Positions 27,815 through 38,800 of a stretch of 64,000 nucleotides of DNA are shown piece by piece (the stretch's first letter is position 1; every line of letters begins with the position of its first letter). The position numbers and the translations under genes were made by a program. Origin of the DNA: JAJKIP01 sp037200685 (GTDB lineage Bacteria > Bacteroidota > Bacteroidia > Chitinophagales > Chitinophagaceae); the NCBI GenBank assembly GCA_037200685.1, contig JBBCIG010000009.1:1-64000 (forward strand), written 5' to 3'. Under the pieces are notes generated by a model. That model was given only the letters and a program-made list of their open reading frames with translations. It did no database searches and was not told the origin of the DNA.

Positions 27815-30376
27815 TTATTTTTTAGGATCCAATGCATTGTCAATTCTCTGCGCAATATCCTGCAAATGATATTTACTCATCGGGTCGGCAATAGATCCTT
27901 TTGCCGCATTCACTTCATTCTTTAAAGATTGCAGGTGCACTTTTATCACACTGATAATATCTGATCTTTTTATATTCGAAGAACTAGATCCACCTAACAA
28001 TGCTGCCAGGCCACCTGCTGCCGGGGCAGCCGCTGGCGGAGGGTTTATGAGGTTGTCCAGGTTATTGATGTAAGATTTTTGCAAATTCCTTCTGTACACA
28101 TCAATAGTTTTTTTGCTGCTTAATTCACTCCATATTCCTTTCTTAAGGTCATTGAGCAGGTCGGTCATCTTATAGGCATCATTACCGGCCGTTGCTTCCT
28201 GCATGATCAGTTTATTAAAAAGTGTGGCGCTTAACAAAGTTCCCAATGTGTTATCCTGCAGGTTGCCGATGATCGTAAGCGGATTGCCTCCTGTCTTTGA
28301 ATAAACTTCGTTATTGATCAGCCAGGTTGGTGTAGCAAAAAGTTGCTGGTTTAAAAAGGCAACCGATGCCGCCTGCTTTGCTTTCGGTATAAATTCATAT
28401 ACTGCCCCGGGATCTTCTACCACCTTTGGCGTTTTATAAGTAGAACCAATATTCTTAGACACATGTCCCAGATACCGGCCAAATTGTTGCGTCACCTGGC
28501 TATAAATTTCACCCAGGCTTTCATAATCACTGTTGGCTTCTTTTGTCCATTGTGTTAATTGCGGCACGATACGCTGTAAATTTTTAATCCCATATTGACT
28601 TGCTTTTACCGCATCGTCACCGAGATCCTCTGTTTGGTTACGTGGCTCATCCCTGTTCCCTTCTCCATCTCCAAACCATAACCGATGATCTTTTAATTTA
28701 CCAATCGTCCATTTATTCAAATAACCTTTCTCCGCTTCAGCATTTTTATATTCAGGTAAATAACGATAACCCCATTCAATCGCCCATTTATCATAATCAC
28801 CAATGCGTGGGAATAAACCCACAGGCGATATATTATCTTCCGGTTGTGCTACATAATTAAACCGTGCATAATCCATGATAGATGGAGTATGTCCATTTGC
28901 TTCCACCCATGCTTTATTGCGAAGGTTCTCTACCGGTACTGAAGAACTTGAACCAAAATTATGACGAAGGCCAAGTGTATGTCCTACTTCGTGTGAAGAA
29001 ACGAAACGGATCAGTTGTCCCATCAGTTCATCAGGAAACTCCATTGTTCTTGCACGTGCATCACTCAGCCCCGCCTGTATCATGTACCAGTTACGGATCA
29101 GTTCCATTACGTTGTGATACCAGTTGATATGGCTTTCAATTATTTCACCACTTCGTGGGTCAGCGATACTCGGGCCACTGGCATTTGAAATATCAGAAGG
29201 TTTATAAACGATCGCTGAATTGCGTGCATCTTCCAGGCTCCATGTACTATCTTCTTGTTTTGTTGGCGCCATTTTTCCAAAAATCGCATTTTTAAATCCA
29301 GCCTTTTCAAAAGCGATCTGCCAATCGTTCACACCTTGTATAAGATACGGTATCCATTTTTTGGGTGTAGCGGGATCGATATAAAAAACAACAGGTTTCT
29401 TCGGCTCTACCAATTCACCTCTTTTATATTTTTCAAGATCTTCATCTTTAGGTTCCAGTCTCCAGCGTTTAATAAGGCTAATGGACTTAACTCCCTGTGG
29501 GTTTGCATCGAAATCAGTATAACCAACCGCAAAGTATCCTACCCGAGGATCAAAATATCTTGACTGCAATGGAACTTCGGGTAACAAAACCAATGAACTG
29601 TTTAATTCAACAGTAAGGTTACTTGAACCGCTTCCACCACTTAATAGAGCCGCCAACGCATTAGCGCCACCTGCCTGCGATCTACCGTATGTTTTTACAG
29701 CCGTGATTTCAATATTAAGAGGATAGGCATTTACACCAACCGTATATGATTTATCAGCTTGTAATGCTCCTACTCTTGCCTGCGATTTCGCCGAACTGCT
29801 GAAATAAAGTATTTCATTATCACCATTGATGTAATCGGTCATTTCAATTACACAACCTGGTTTTTCAATAGCAAATGCTTTTATATCAAATGCCGCGGCG
29901 ATCGGCTGCACATTCGAATTGCTTACAGAAGAAAACATCGGCGATGTAGAATCTTTGGAATAAACCGCGTAAGAAATAGAACGCAGGAATATTTTATTGT
30001 TAGGGCCTTTTTCAAAACGGATTACATTTTGTCCAATTTGGTCGCCACCATAACCAGTGCCCGCCTGCGTTTTAGAAATCCTGTTTACGACAAGGATATC
30101 CCTGCCTAAAAGATTGTCCGGTATTTCAAAAAAATATTTCTCTTCTACTTTGTGTACTTTAAAAAAACCTACTCTTGTCACTGCTTTCGAAGTGATCACA
30201 TCTTTATAAGGTTTAGGCACAGCGGGGGTGCCCGGCCTTGTTATCCCCGGCAAGTTGGGCCTGGCCGTGCTGTCTTGTGCTGTCGCAGCAAAACTCCATC
30301 CAATCGTTATTAACACAACAACGATCTTCGATACATTTTTAAACATTACTGATTTTATTTTTTGTGAGTAATTCAT
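27815..30376 (-). CDS. Secreted zinc-dependent metalloprotease (DUF5117/DUF5118/DUF4953 type)
   Basis: 853 aa. A signal peptide ends near FAATAQ. DUF5118 and DUF5117 regions (to about residue 310) precede a metzincin-like zinc site: H-E-V-G-H-T-L-G-L-R-H-N-F, i.e. HExxHxxGxxH with an aspartate-free third ligand, followed by the conserved methionine in SIMDYARFNYV. It is probably exported to the periplasm or outer membrane. It lies 186 bases after the thioredoxin/SusCD operon on the same strand with its own candidate promoter. A runs of Pro/Ala/Gly (PPPAAAPAAGGLAALLGG) near 770-800 form a flexible segment. The substrate is unknown. Confidence 0.87.
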   Translation of the reverse strand: MNYSQKIKSVMFKNVSKIVVVLITIGWSFAATAQDSTARPNLPGITRPGTPAVPKPYKDVITSKAVTRVGFFKVHKVEEKYFFEIPDNLLGRDILVVNRISKTQAGTGYGGDQIGQNVIRFEKGPNNKIFLRSISYAVYSKDSTSPMFSSVSNSNVQPIAAAFDIKAFAIEKPGCVIEMTDYINGDNEILYFSSSAKSQARVGALQADKSYTVGVNAYPLNIEITAVKTYGRSQAGGANALAALLSGGSGSSNLTVELNSSLVLLPEVPLQSRYFDPRVGYFAVGYTDFDANPQGVKSISLIKRWRLEPKDEDLEKYKRGELVEPKKPVVFYIDPATPKKWIPYLIQGVNDWQIAFEKAGFKNAIFGKMAPTKQEDSTWSLEDARNSAIVYKPSDISNASGPSIADPRSGEIIESHINWYHNVMELIRNWYMIQAGLSDARARTMEFPDELMGQLIRFVSSHEVGHTLGLRHNFGSSSSVPVENLRNKAWVEANGHTPSIMDYARFNYVAQPEDNISPVGLFPRIGDYDKWAIEWGYRYLPEYKNAEAEKGYLNKWTIGKLKDHRLWFGDGEGNRDEPRNQTEDLGDDAVKASQYGIKNLQRIVPQLTQWTKEANSDYESLGEIYSQVTQQFGRYLGHVSKNIGSTYKTPKVVEDPGAVYEFIPKAKQAASVAFLNQQLFATPTWLINNEVYSKTGGNPLTIIGNLQDNTLGTLLSATLFNKLIMQEATAGNDAYKMTDLLNDLKKGIWSELSSKKTIDVYRRNLQKSYINNLDNLINPPPAAAPAAGGLAALLGGSSSSNIKRSDIISVIKVHLQSLKNEVNAAKGSIADPMSKYHLQDIAQRIDNALDPKK

Positions 30377-30405
30377 TTTTCTCTCATGTGATTAGAAGAG
30401 ATTAG

Positions 30406-30437
30406 TGAAAGTAAAGGGTTTGAAATTTTTTGCAAAA
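30406..30437 (-). promoter_or_regulatory. Candidate promoter of the metalloprotease gene
   Basis: On the minus strand: TTTTG at 30437-30433, 19 bases, then TACTTTCA at 30413-30406, one mismatch from TAnnTTTG. The ATG lies 29 bases beyond. Confidence 0.4.
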
Positions 30438-30562
30438 CCGTTTATAAAATAAAGGACGATTTTCTTAACCCTCATACTATCCTGCGAAAAAAAATTGCAC
30501 AAACATTAGAAGTATAAAAAGAATATATTTTATACATCCTGATAAAAATTCCTTTTAAAAAA

Positions 30563-31018
30563 CTATTTCAGCGCAATACTGAATGGAAGTGATTTTGGAG
30601 GAAGGCACATTTTATCATTACATACCATAAACTTTACAGTGCCGGATATATTTGTTTTGACATTCGCCTTAAACACCACCACCTGTACAAAATCCACTTT
30701 ATCTGAAAACTGTTTTACTTCTACACCAAACAAGTCTTCAAAATGTTTTTCCAATTTGCCGACTTCTGCAACAGCCCCATCCATTGAAGCTAATGGATTT
30801 GCAGCAAAAGTAATAGTGGTGGCAACCGGGCCGCCATCCGGTGTAGTTTGCGAATAAATATGCCACTCCCTTTCAATAGTTGCGGTGAGGTGTACCTCGT
30901 ATTTTTTATCCGCGATCTTCTTTGCGGTAAAAGACCATTTAACTGGCTCGGGACTATTTTGTGCAAAGCCAGTTAATGATAAAGACAATACAAGAAAAAA
31001 TAAAACGTTTCTTTTCAT
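30563..31018 (-). CDS. Secreted DsbD N-terminal (DsbD-alpha)-like protein
   Basis: 151 aa. Signal peptide (MKRNVLFFLVLSLSLTGFAQ), then one immunoglobulin-like DsbD-alpha domain: WSFTAKKIADKKYEVHLTATI, EWHIYSQTTPDGGP, and the cysteine pair in MVCNDKMCLPP, which in DsbD relays electrons to periplasmic partners. The membrane and C-terminal thioredoxin domains of DsbD are missing, so it would need another electron source. It is the last gene of the SusC-led operon, 25 bases after the TlpA-like gene, which is an obvious redox partner. Confidence 0.82.
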   Translation of the reverse strand: MKRNVLFFLVLSLSLTGFAQNSPEPVKWSFTAKKIADKKYEVHLTATIEREWHIYSQTTPDGGPVATTITFAANPLASMDGAVAEVGKLEKHFEDLFGVEVKQFSDKVDFVQVVVFKANVKTNISGTVKFMVCNDKMCLPPKSLPFSIALK

Positions 31019-31043
31019 TTTAATTATTATTTAGAACCATCTA

Positions 31044-32153
31044 TCAATTGCATATCTCTTTCACTTTATCATCCAGGTCTTTTCCACGAAGATTTCTTGC
31101 AATGATCACCCCATTTCCATCCACTAAAAAAGTTTGCGGTACAGCAGATACATTATATAATTTGGCAACGCTGTTCGCCCAACCACCCAAATCAGAAACA
31201 TGTGTCCAGGTAAGCTTGTCATCCGCTATTGCTTTCAACCATGCATCTTTTTTATCGTCTAATGAGACGCCTATGATTTCAAAACCCTTTGCTTTATACT
31301 CATTATATAATGCTACAACATTGGGGTTTTCTTTTCTGCAGGGGCCACACCAGGACGCCCAGAAATCAATCATCACTAACTTTTTCCCTTTTACAAAACT
31401 TGCAAAGTCTACGTTAGCGCCTTCCGTATTTGGTTGTGCAAATGCAGGCGCTTTCACTCCTACTTCCAGGTTATTCATTTTATCCAACAGCGTTTTAAAG
31501 TTGACGCCGTATTGTGACGTTTTTACATACCCATCCATTTTTTTATAAATAGCATTCAACTCCGGTATAGTAAATTCACTGGAGGCACCGGTTGCCAGCA
31601 CATACGCCGCTGCAAAATCATTGCGTGAGCCAATAGACTTGCTGTATTCTTTACGTGATGCCGTCAGCCTGTCCAATGATGTCACGAATTGCTTTACTAA
31701 AGAATCAGGCATTTCTTTTCCTTCATCTTTATATTTTTTACTCATAAGGCCCACGCCCAACTGTGTTAAAGCAATACCTGTTTGAATGCCGTCAAATTTC
31801 TTAATCAGCGAATCGGTAATATTACCAGTAATCTTTGCCCGCATGAACATAGAATCGATGACAATATTTGTCTGGCAATAATCCAGGTAAACAGAGAAAG
31901 ACTGACCGGCTGTATTCACGATTTCGTATTTGCCGGGTTGTTTTTTTTTAAGATTAAAAGAAAAATGGTTGTCTTTTACATTTACCGAATCAAGTAATTG
32001 TTTTGTTCTTTTTTTCGCATCAAGGGTAATGGCGAGATAGATCTTTTCTCCTGCCTTTGGAGTCCGGAGATACGTTCCGTTTATCTTCATTTCTTTTTTG
32101 CCGCCTGCCGCCATTGAGAGGAATGCGACAAGAATGATGGTATAAAATTTCAT
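31044..32153 (-). CDS. TlpA-like thioredoxin with DUF4369 N-terminal domain
   Basis: 369 aa. Signal sequence, then a DUF4369-like beta domain (KINGTYLRTPKAGEKIYLAI), a helical middle, and an AhpC/TSA-TlpA thioredoxin fold from about residue 235 with the active site FWASWCGPCRKENP and cis-proline loop VSAVPQTFLVDGNG. Bacteroidota use such proteins as periplasmic thiol reductants, often coded next to SusCD systems. It starts 15 bases after the preceding thioredoxin gene. Confidence 0.88.
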   Translation of the reverse strand: MKFYTIILVAFLSMAAGGKKEMKINGTYLRTPKAGEKIYLAITLDAKKRTKQLLDSVNVKDNHFSFNLKKKQPGKYEIVNTAGQSFSVYLDYCQTNIVIDSMFMRAKITGNITDSLIKKFDGIQTGIALTQLGVGLMSKKYKDEGKEMPDSLVKQFVTSLDRLTASRKEYSKSIGSRNDFAAAYVLATGASSEFTIPELNAIYKKMDGYVKTSQYGVNFKTLLDKMNNLEVGVKAPAFAQPNTEGANVDFASFVKGKKLVMIDFWASWCGPCRKENPNVVALYNEYKAKGFEIIGVSLDDKKDAWLKAIADDKLTWTHVSDLGGWANSVAKLYNVSAVPQTFLVDGNGVIIARNLRGKDLDDKVKEICN

Positions 32154-32168
32154 GGCGAATTCAATTAT

Positions 32169-33374
32169 TTATTTTGTTTCTAAAAAGTCTTTTAATTTTT
32201 CCCTGAGATCAGCTTGCTTTTTATCAGCGATCGCATAATATTCTTTCGCTTTTGTTTTCTCACCCATTTTATCTACGATATACGCATAGTTGCGGATATC
32301 ATCCGGACGGGTGAGCATACTCACCATGTCCGGGTGCAAGAGGTCGAGATATTGTTTCAGCCTAGCCTTATCATTCGTTTTTTCCGCCAATCGTTTGGCT
32401 GCATCACCGAGGAAAGTCTGATCGTAACGCAACAGGCCGAACTCATATGCCGCTTTACTTGTTTTTATAAAATTGTCGCCATCATTTTTCACTACCGCCT
32501 GGCTGAGCAGCACCAGTGCGATCATATTTTCTCTTGATGAAACATTTAGCTTGCGAAGATCATCCAACAATTTTTTTGCCTTAGCTGCATTGTAGGTAGC
32601 TGGTGAATCAATGCTCGCTCTTGTGTATACATCCACCGCTCTTTTAAAAAGACGGCCGCCCCATTCATTCACATCTCTTTCCGGGTCTTTATTTTTCCGG
32701 TAAATTCCGGGGCTGGCGAGATAGGTAATAAGCACTGGCGATTCCGCATTTGTCCAATACTTTCTAAAAACCCGGAAAGCGGAAGAATCTTTGCTGATAG
32801 CATCAATGGTTAACTTTGGTAACATTTCATCTGTTACTTCTTTTATCGTTGTTGACTGGTAAGCATCTTCCAGAAAGCCGAGATAAGTTCTTATGAACGC
32901 CCAATCTCTCTGGCCTGCTTCATATTTATTTGAATAAGGGATCCATGAACGCTGTTCCAACCCGTCATTTATTTTAGCGATAAATTTATCGGCTGCATTG
33001 TAACCCGCCACCTGGTGTACTACTTCTCCTTTTGAATTGATCAGTAAGTAGGTTGGAAAACCAGGGATAAATTTTTTGTACTTATTATTCAGCTCGATCC
33101 CTTCTCCTTTTTCCATATCAAACTTGGTGCTGATGAAATGCGCATTCATAAAAGCGCCTACCTGCGGAAGCGGGAAAACTTCCTTCGACATAGCCTTACA
33201 GGGGCCGCACCATGTTGTATAGCAATCAAGAAATATTAATTTATCTTTTTCACCTGCCATGGATAGCAGGTCCTTCCATGGTTTATCTTCTATAAATGTT
33301 ATTCCTTTATCCTGTGCCCACACGCCTGTGCAAGTCAGCAAGTAAAACGCAACCGTTAAAAATCTCCGTTTCAT
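32169..33374 (-). CDS. Secreted thioredoxin-family protein with long helical tail
   Basis: 401 aa. Signal peptide (MKRRFLTVAFYLLTCTGVWA). The N-terminal thioredoxin fold has active site DCYTTWCGPCKAMSKEV and the cis-proline segment IPGFPTYLLINSKGE. From about residue 150 to the end it is helical (LDDLRKLNVSSRENMI, ADKKQADLREKLKDFL), recalling TPR-like scaffolds. Two thioredoxin-fold proteins and a DsbD-alpha protein in a row suggest a dedicated periplasmic disulfide-reduction chain for this locus. Confidence 0.85.
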   Translation of the reverse strand: MKRRFLTVAFYLLTCTGVWAQDKGITFIEDKPWKDLLSMAGEKDKLIFLDCYTTWCGPCKAMSKEVFPLPQVGAFMNAHFISTKFDMEKGEGIELNNKYKKFIPGFPTYLLINSKGEVVHQVAGYNAADKFIAKINDGLEQRSWIPYSNKYEAGQRDWAFIRTYLGFLEDAYQSTTIKEVTDEMLPKLTIDAISKDSSAFRVFRKYWTNAESPVLITYLASPGIYRKNKDPERDVNEWGGRLFKRAVDVYTRASIDSPATYNAAKAKKLLDDLRKLNVSSRENMIALVLLSQAVVKNDGDNFIKTSKAAYEFGLLRYDQTFLGDAAKRLAEKTNDKARLKQYLDLLHPDMVSMLTRPDDIRNYAYIVDKMGEKTKAKEYYAIADKKQADLREKLKDFLETK

Positions 33375-33414
33375 CTTTACTTTTTTATTTTATTAATAGC
33401 TATTCATACATCCT

Positions 33415-34302
33415 CTATGGGTTAGTAGGAATGTATGGAAGGGTAATGCCGAAATTTGTTTTAAAATAGTCTTTCACAATGTTCACTTTGCTGAGGATAG
33501 CCGCATTCTTATTATAGGCTAATTGCTTTTCCGCATCGGGTGTATAAACAATGAAGGCTACGAAATCACCAAAGTCCTGTGCAACAGATGACTTATTCCA
33601 TGCCGATGTAGCCGTGCCGGTGGTTTGTTTGGTCCTTCCTTTTTTCAATAACGCATATAATGTCATTACATCTTCCGCATTGGTAAAGCTTGCCTTGGCA
33701 TAACCTGTTGCGCTCAGCGCCGCAAAGTCAGCTATAGATGGAAGCTTGGGAAGTATTTTTTCAATAAACAAAGAAAGCCAGCTATCCCTTAAAAGTCTTT
33801 TTGTTTTTTCTGCATCAAACCTTGCAGAAACATAAGGAATAAGAATGTAGTTGGTAGCAATATATCCTTCATACAGGCGATGCACGATGGTAGTACCGCT
33901 GAGCTGTTTATTTTCCATTGTATCGGTCATCAATATATTCAGCGGCATATATTTTTTAGTAAATGCGGCCCCGAGCACTTTGAACACCCAGCTATCAACA
34001 GAATCGATCACCGGTATCACATAATTTTCTTTGGCGGGTGTGTAGCGAACCCCTACAACAGTCGCTTCTGTTTGTGGCACACTGGTTTCCCAATTATAGG
34101 TGTACTCTATCAGATCAAATGTTGGTTTAAAAATCACGCCATACGTATTGAACATCTGCTTCACTTTCGCCTGGTTGGGCGTAGCATCGGAAAATACAGG
34201 AGGGTCAAAGACAGTAATCGTTCCGTCAAAGCCGTCCTTTTTATTGCAAGACAGGAAAATGATGCCTGTCAGCAGTGTTATTATTATTGATTGTAGTTTC
34301 AT
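33415..34302 (-). CDS. SusCD-associated lipoprotein, degenerate zinc-metallopeptidase-like
   Basis: 295 aa with lipobox FLSC (cysteine near 19). It sits 18 bases after susD. Its C-terminal stretch (QDFGDFVAFIVYTPDAEKQ, then SKVNIVKDYFKTNFGITL) resembles the closing part of the SusCD-linked zinc metallohydrolase lipoproteins, which normally carry HExxH. No HExxH is present; the nearest histidine is in TTIVHRLYEG. It may be a non-catalytic, ligand-binding version on the cell surface. The family call rests on pattern and context only. Confidence 0.6.
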   Translation of the reverse strand: MKLQSIIITLLTGIIFLSCNKKDGFDGTITVFDPPVFSDATPNQAKVKQMFNTYGVIFKPTFDLIEYTYNWETSVPQTEATVVGVRYTPAKENYVIPVIDSVDSWVFKVLGAAFTKKYMPLNILMTDTMENKQLSGTTIVHRLYEGYIATNYILIPYVSARFDAEKTKRLLRDSWLSLFIEKILPKLPSIADFAALSATGYAKASFTNAEDVMTLYALLKKGRTKQTTGTATSAWNKSSVAQDFGDFVAFIVYTPDAEKQLAYNKNAAILSKVNIVKDYFKTNFGITLPYIPTNP

Positions 34303-34320
34303 TATAATAAATTTTATGTG

Positions 34321-35827
34321 TTAAGGGGTTCTTACAGGTCTTGGGTTAGGCACCAGGTCAGGATTGAATTCCAGCTCATACCTTGGGAAATTCAATACAT
34401 AAGCCGGGTCTTTTGCATTGAGCTTATATGTATCAGCCAGCCATGCATGTTCCAGTTTGGGTTGGCCATTGCGGCGGAGGTCCCACCAGCGATGGAACTC
34501 TTCAAAACAAAGTTCCCTCCGGCGTTCTTCCAGTATGAAAGTGACCAATGCAGGCTGGTCCGCAAAGTTGGCGGCTGTAAGGTTTGTGTAAGATCCGATA
34601 CGTTTGCTGCGAAGTTGATTGAGCAGGCTTATCGCCTTAGTATTATCCGGGGCTGCTTTTTTTTGCATACGCTTCGGCAAGGTTCAGGTAAACTTCACCG
34701 CTTCTCATGTATTCACTCGTTCTGCAACCTTCGTAGTAATTTACTTTCATCGGCGTATAAGAGGGAGAGCTTAATATAACACCCGGTGAGCCGGAAGGCT
34801 GACCAAACCAATATGTCTTTCTTCTGTCATTAGTACCGTAACTATTGATCAGCGGTGAAAAAACATTCGATGAAACGCTGTAGGTTACCGGGGCGAGCCC
34901 TACTACTTCACGGGTATAATATAAATATCCACCTTCTCCGGAAGCAGAACCAAATTTGCTGAAAGTAAAAACGATCTCGGGATTGTAGTTTATAAGAAGA
35001 AAGACCTTGCTGGCAATTGTACCAGCCGTATTTGGTGATGCAGTAAATGTTGAAATATCAAATAATGTCGGCTGTATCAGCATGAATTTTTCACCATACG
35101 TAATCGCTTTATCATATTCTTCTTTATATAAAAACACCCTGGATGCCAGCAACAATGCCGCTTTATAGTTTATTTCATACGCTGAGCGGGGCACATTATC
35201 TGTCGCCAGGTTTTCCACAGCTCCTTCAATGTCGCTGCTGATCAGGTCCCATACTTCTTTTATCGTACCCCGGTTATATTTTTTCAGTGAAGGAGATGTT
35301 TCGTAAGTAACAGGAACCCCGGGATCATCTTTACCCGCTACATTATAAGCCTGTGCATATAAATTAGCCAGGCAAAAATAGCCGTAGGCTCTTGTGAATA
35401 AAGCTTGTCCTCTCAGCACCTTGCGGGCCGCTTCCGTTCCATCCATTTTATCCAGCGCTTCAATACAGGTATTGGCCGCAAGAATATTCTTATACAATGT
35501 TTGAAACAGTTTGTCGGTAAAAGTGCCGGTAAGTGCTTCCAGGTCCTGCGCCCATTGATAAGCATATTTGGTGTATTCTGTTTTTGTATTAACGACAGTT
35601 GTGGGATACTGCAAATCCATCGCCGTAATATCATCGGTCATCACATCCACAAACCAACCGTACCTGTACAGGTCTTTAAAATAAGCTTCGCCCTGCAACA
35701 ACTCCTTATAATGATCTATTGAAACCGGGCGGATCAAATCCTGGGAATCCTGCTGAAGAAATTTTTTGCAAGAAGGTAACACTGAGATAACCCCCGCAAA
35801 TAATATTATGTTTATAATACGTTTCAT
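34321..35827 (-). CDS. SusD/RagB outer-membrane nutrient-binding lipoprotein, one frameshift
   Basis: About 500 aa in total. Lipoprotein signal (IISVLPSC) and SusD-like N-terminal helices (SIDHYKELLQGEAYF), TPR-like middle (LRGQALFTRAYGYFCLANLYAQAYN), and C-terminal EVYLNLAEAYAKK then APDNTKAISLLNQLRSKR and FHRWWDLRRNGQP. The frame breaks inside a run of eight A's on the coding strand (34657-34664); with seven, the reading AYAKKAAPDNTK is restored. It binds the substrate at the surface and hands it to SusC, 18 bases upstream. The break is either sequencing error or a slippery site. Confidence 0.88.
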
Positions 35828-35845
35828 AAATAATTTATTTAAAGG

Positions 35846-38800
35846 TTAAAAACCTGCATTAACTCCGAACGTGAATACTTTAGGTATAGGCGTATTGGAA
35901 GCGCCGCTTTCAGGATCTCTTCCCTGCCATTTTTTATCAGCAATCAGGAAAAGGTTTTCCGCCTGTAAGTTGAATGAGAGTGATTCAAATCCAAGTTTTT
36001 TCAACGACCTGGGCTGCACTACATAGTTCAGGTTAATATTGCGCAACCTGATATTGTCCGTTTTAGCAACACGGATATCACTTTGGTCATACATTTTAAG
36101 TGGCCCGTCGGATGTAGTTAATTGTGCAGGCACTCCTAACGCTGCTTTAGCAGCAGCATACTTTCCATTATCATACAGCACGGGGATGATCGTATTTAAT
36201 GCATCTCCGGCCATTCTCCACCTGTTGTTCAATTCTTTTGAAACATTCGCCAGGGCATCGAATACATTAAAGTAATTGGCCCTGTAAAAATTCGGCAGCC
36301 TCGCTACACCACCTGCTGCATATTGCAAACCAACTGACAGGTAGAGATTTTTATACCGGAATGAAAGATCGGCACCTCCTGATACAGTAGGAGTACTCGA
36401 ACCCGAGTAAACCAGGCTCTGTTCATTAGTATATAACTCGTATCTTTTTTCTCCTTTATTATTATAAAACATCGGGTAGCCATAGGTGTCATTCAAACCT
36501 GCGAAAGGATAGGAATAAAAAGAGCCTATCGGTTTTCCTTCAACCAATGCATTGCCTGCGATTTTGTTAGCATTAGTGATACCGATCTCACGATTGGCTT
36601 CCACCAGTTCATTTTTATTATAAGAAGCAATCAATCTAACTGATACCGTAATGTCCTTTGTCTGGTAAGGAACAATGCGAAGACTTCCTTCAATTCCGTT
36701 GTTATTTACTTTACCGCCATTTACTTTTACCTGGTCAAGTCCTAATACTTGTGAAACCTGGCGGGCAACGATGATGGCTGTTCCTTTTTTAGAATACATG
36801 TCAACAGTACCGGAGATGATGTCGAGGAACTGTGACCCGCTCCTGGGCAATAAAGAAAAATCCAGACCAAGATTGAAAGATCTTGTTTCTTCCCAACGCA
36901 GATCAGGATTTCCCAGGTACTGAAAATATGATTCATTTAATCCTGTAGTTCCATCCCTTGATCCAACACGGATGATAAGATCGGGAGAAGTGGCTTTGTC
37001 AATATTACCCTGCAAACCATAAGAAGCCCTTACGGCGAGATAGGATATTATTTTAGACTTTTCAAGAAATGATTCATTGGACAATGTGTACTTACCGGCA
37101 ACAGACCATACAGGCATAAAACGATACTTTGGATTTTCACCAAAATTGTTAGAGCCGTCCGCCCTTATGTTTCCATTAAAAGTAAGCTTGTCTTTATAAG
37201 AATAAGTGGCCGTACCCAACCAGGATACGTTGTTGTTTACTTTGTCAGTAATAATAGGGCGCAGTGAACCTAATATTCCAGAATACCCTGTTGTAAGCGC
37301 TGGCGAAATAGTATTACCTCTTTCCGGTTGCCATCCGTAATAGGTGGCTAATAAACCTTCATACTTCAGGCTTCTTATTTCCTGTGACGCCATTACGTTA
37401 ATAAGATGACCTCCTTTTAGCATACTATTATATTCAACACTATTTCTCAGCGTATAAGATGTTTTGCGCTGATCGCTGTTGGACAATATGCCGCCCCATG
37501 GTATTACGGAATTGTCGAAGTCAGGTGTTCCCTGTACCAACACACCTGCATTCCACAATCTTTTTGTTGATACATAATTTGAATTCTCTTCCGCCCATGA
37601 GGAAGAATTGGTATTGGACTGATCGAAACCACCGAAAAATTTATAGCGGAAACCTGTGAGAAAAAGATACTCAAGGTTCAACTGTGCTGTAAGATTGGTA
37701 ATGTCGCTGTTGGCCCCTGTGCGTTTTGTTTCATTTAGAATATTATAAAGCATATCCTCTTTTGGCGCTGAGTTTGCCGGGAACTCCTGCGATTTTTGCT
37801 GCGTCTGGTAAAAGAAATAACTACCATCATCATTATAAGCAGGTATAGTGCGGGCTGTTTCATACGCATATTTATTCGGGTTCACCGAACTGTGAAATCC
37901 TTTTCCTTTTGTACTCGAAGCATTGATCTGGAGACCAGCGAAAATTTTCTTATCCAGCCATGAATTAATTTTTACCATGCCGGAGTAGCGTTTCTGTTCA
38001 CTTCCTTTTGCAGCTCCCTGAACATCCGTATATCCAAGAGAGGCATAATAGGTGGTGCGGTCACTTCCCCCGCTGATATTTACAAATTGATTGTTGGTGA
38101 TAGAGTTCCTGAACAACAGGTCATACCAGTCAGTATTATTGTCTACCATTTTCTGTACGCCGGTTTTGAACTGGTCATAGCTGATATTATTATCTAAATA
38201 ATCAAGATACAAACCTTCATATCCCAATCTCCTCGGTACCCTGCTGTATAGAATATTCTCACGGAGGATATCCTGCGAAAGCTGTATCCTTTCACCTGCA
38301 TTCATCAGGTTAAGGTCACCATAAGATACCCGTTGGTTCATACTCAGGCTTCCTGAATAATTTACTTGTGGTTTTCCAACACGTCCTCTTTTTGTAGTCA
38401 CTACGATCACACCATTGGCGGCACGTGAACCATAAATAGCGCTGGCGGATGCATCTTTTAAAACTGTGATAGATTCAATATCTCTTGCATTTACACCTGC
38501 GATAGCATTACCAACAAGATATTGTGCATCTGGTGAAGTAAGATTAGAAAGATCCACGTTTACAGGATCTTCCAGGATAATACCATCCAACACCCATAAG
38601 GGAGCGCTTCCACCAACGATCGAGGAAGTTCCCCGGATACGTATCTTGGGAGTAGAGCCCGGCTCACCGGATGTTTGCAATGACATCAAACCGGGCACTA
38701 CACCGGCCAGCATCTGGTCAACTGAGAATTTTGAGGGCAGCTCTATATCTTTCATTTTCACCTGCACGACTGAACTGGCCATTTCACGTTGTGTGAGACT

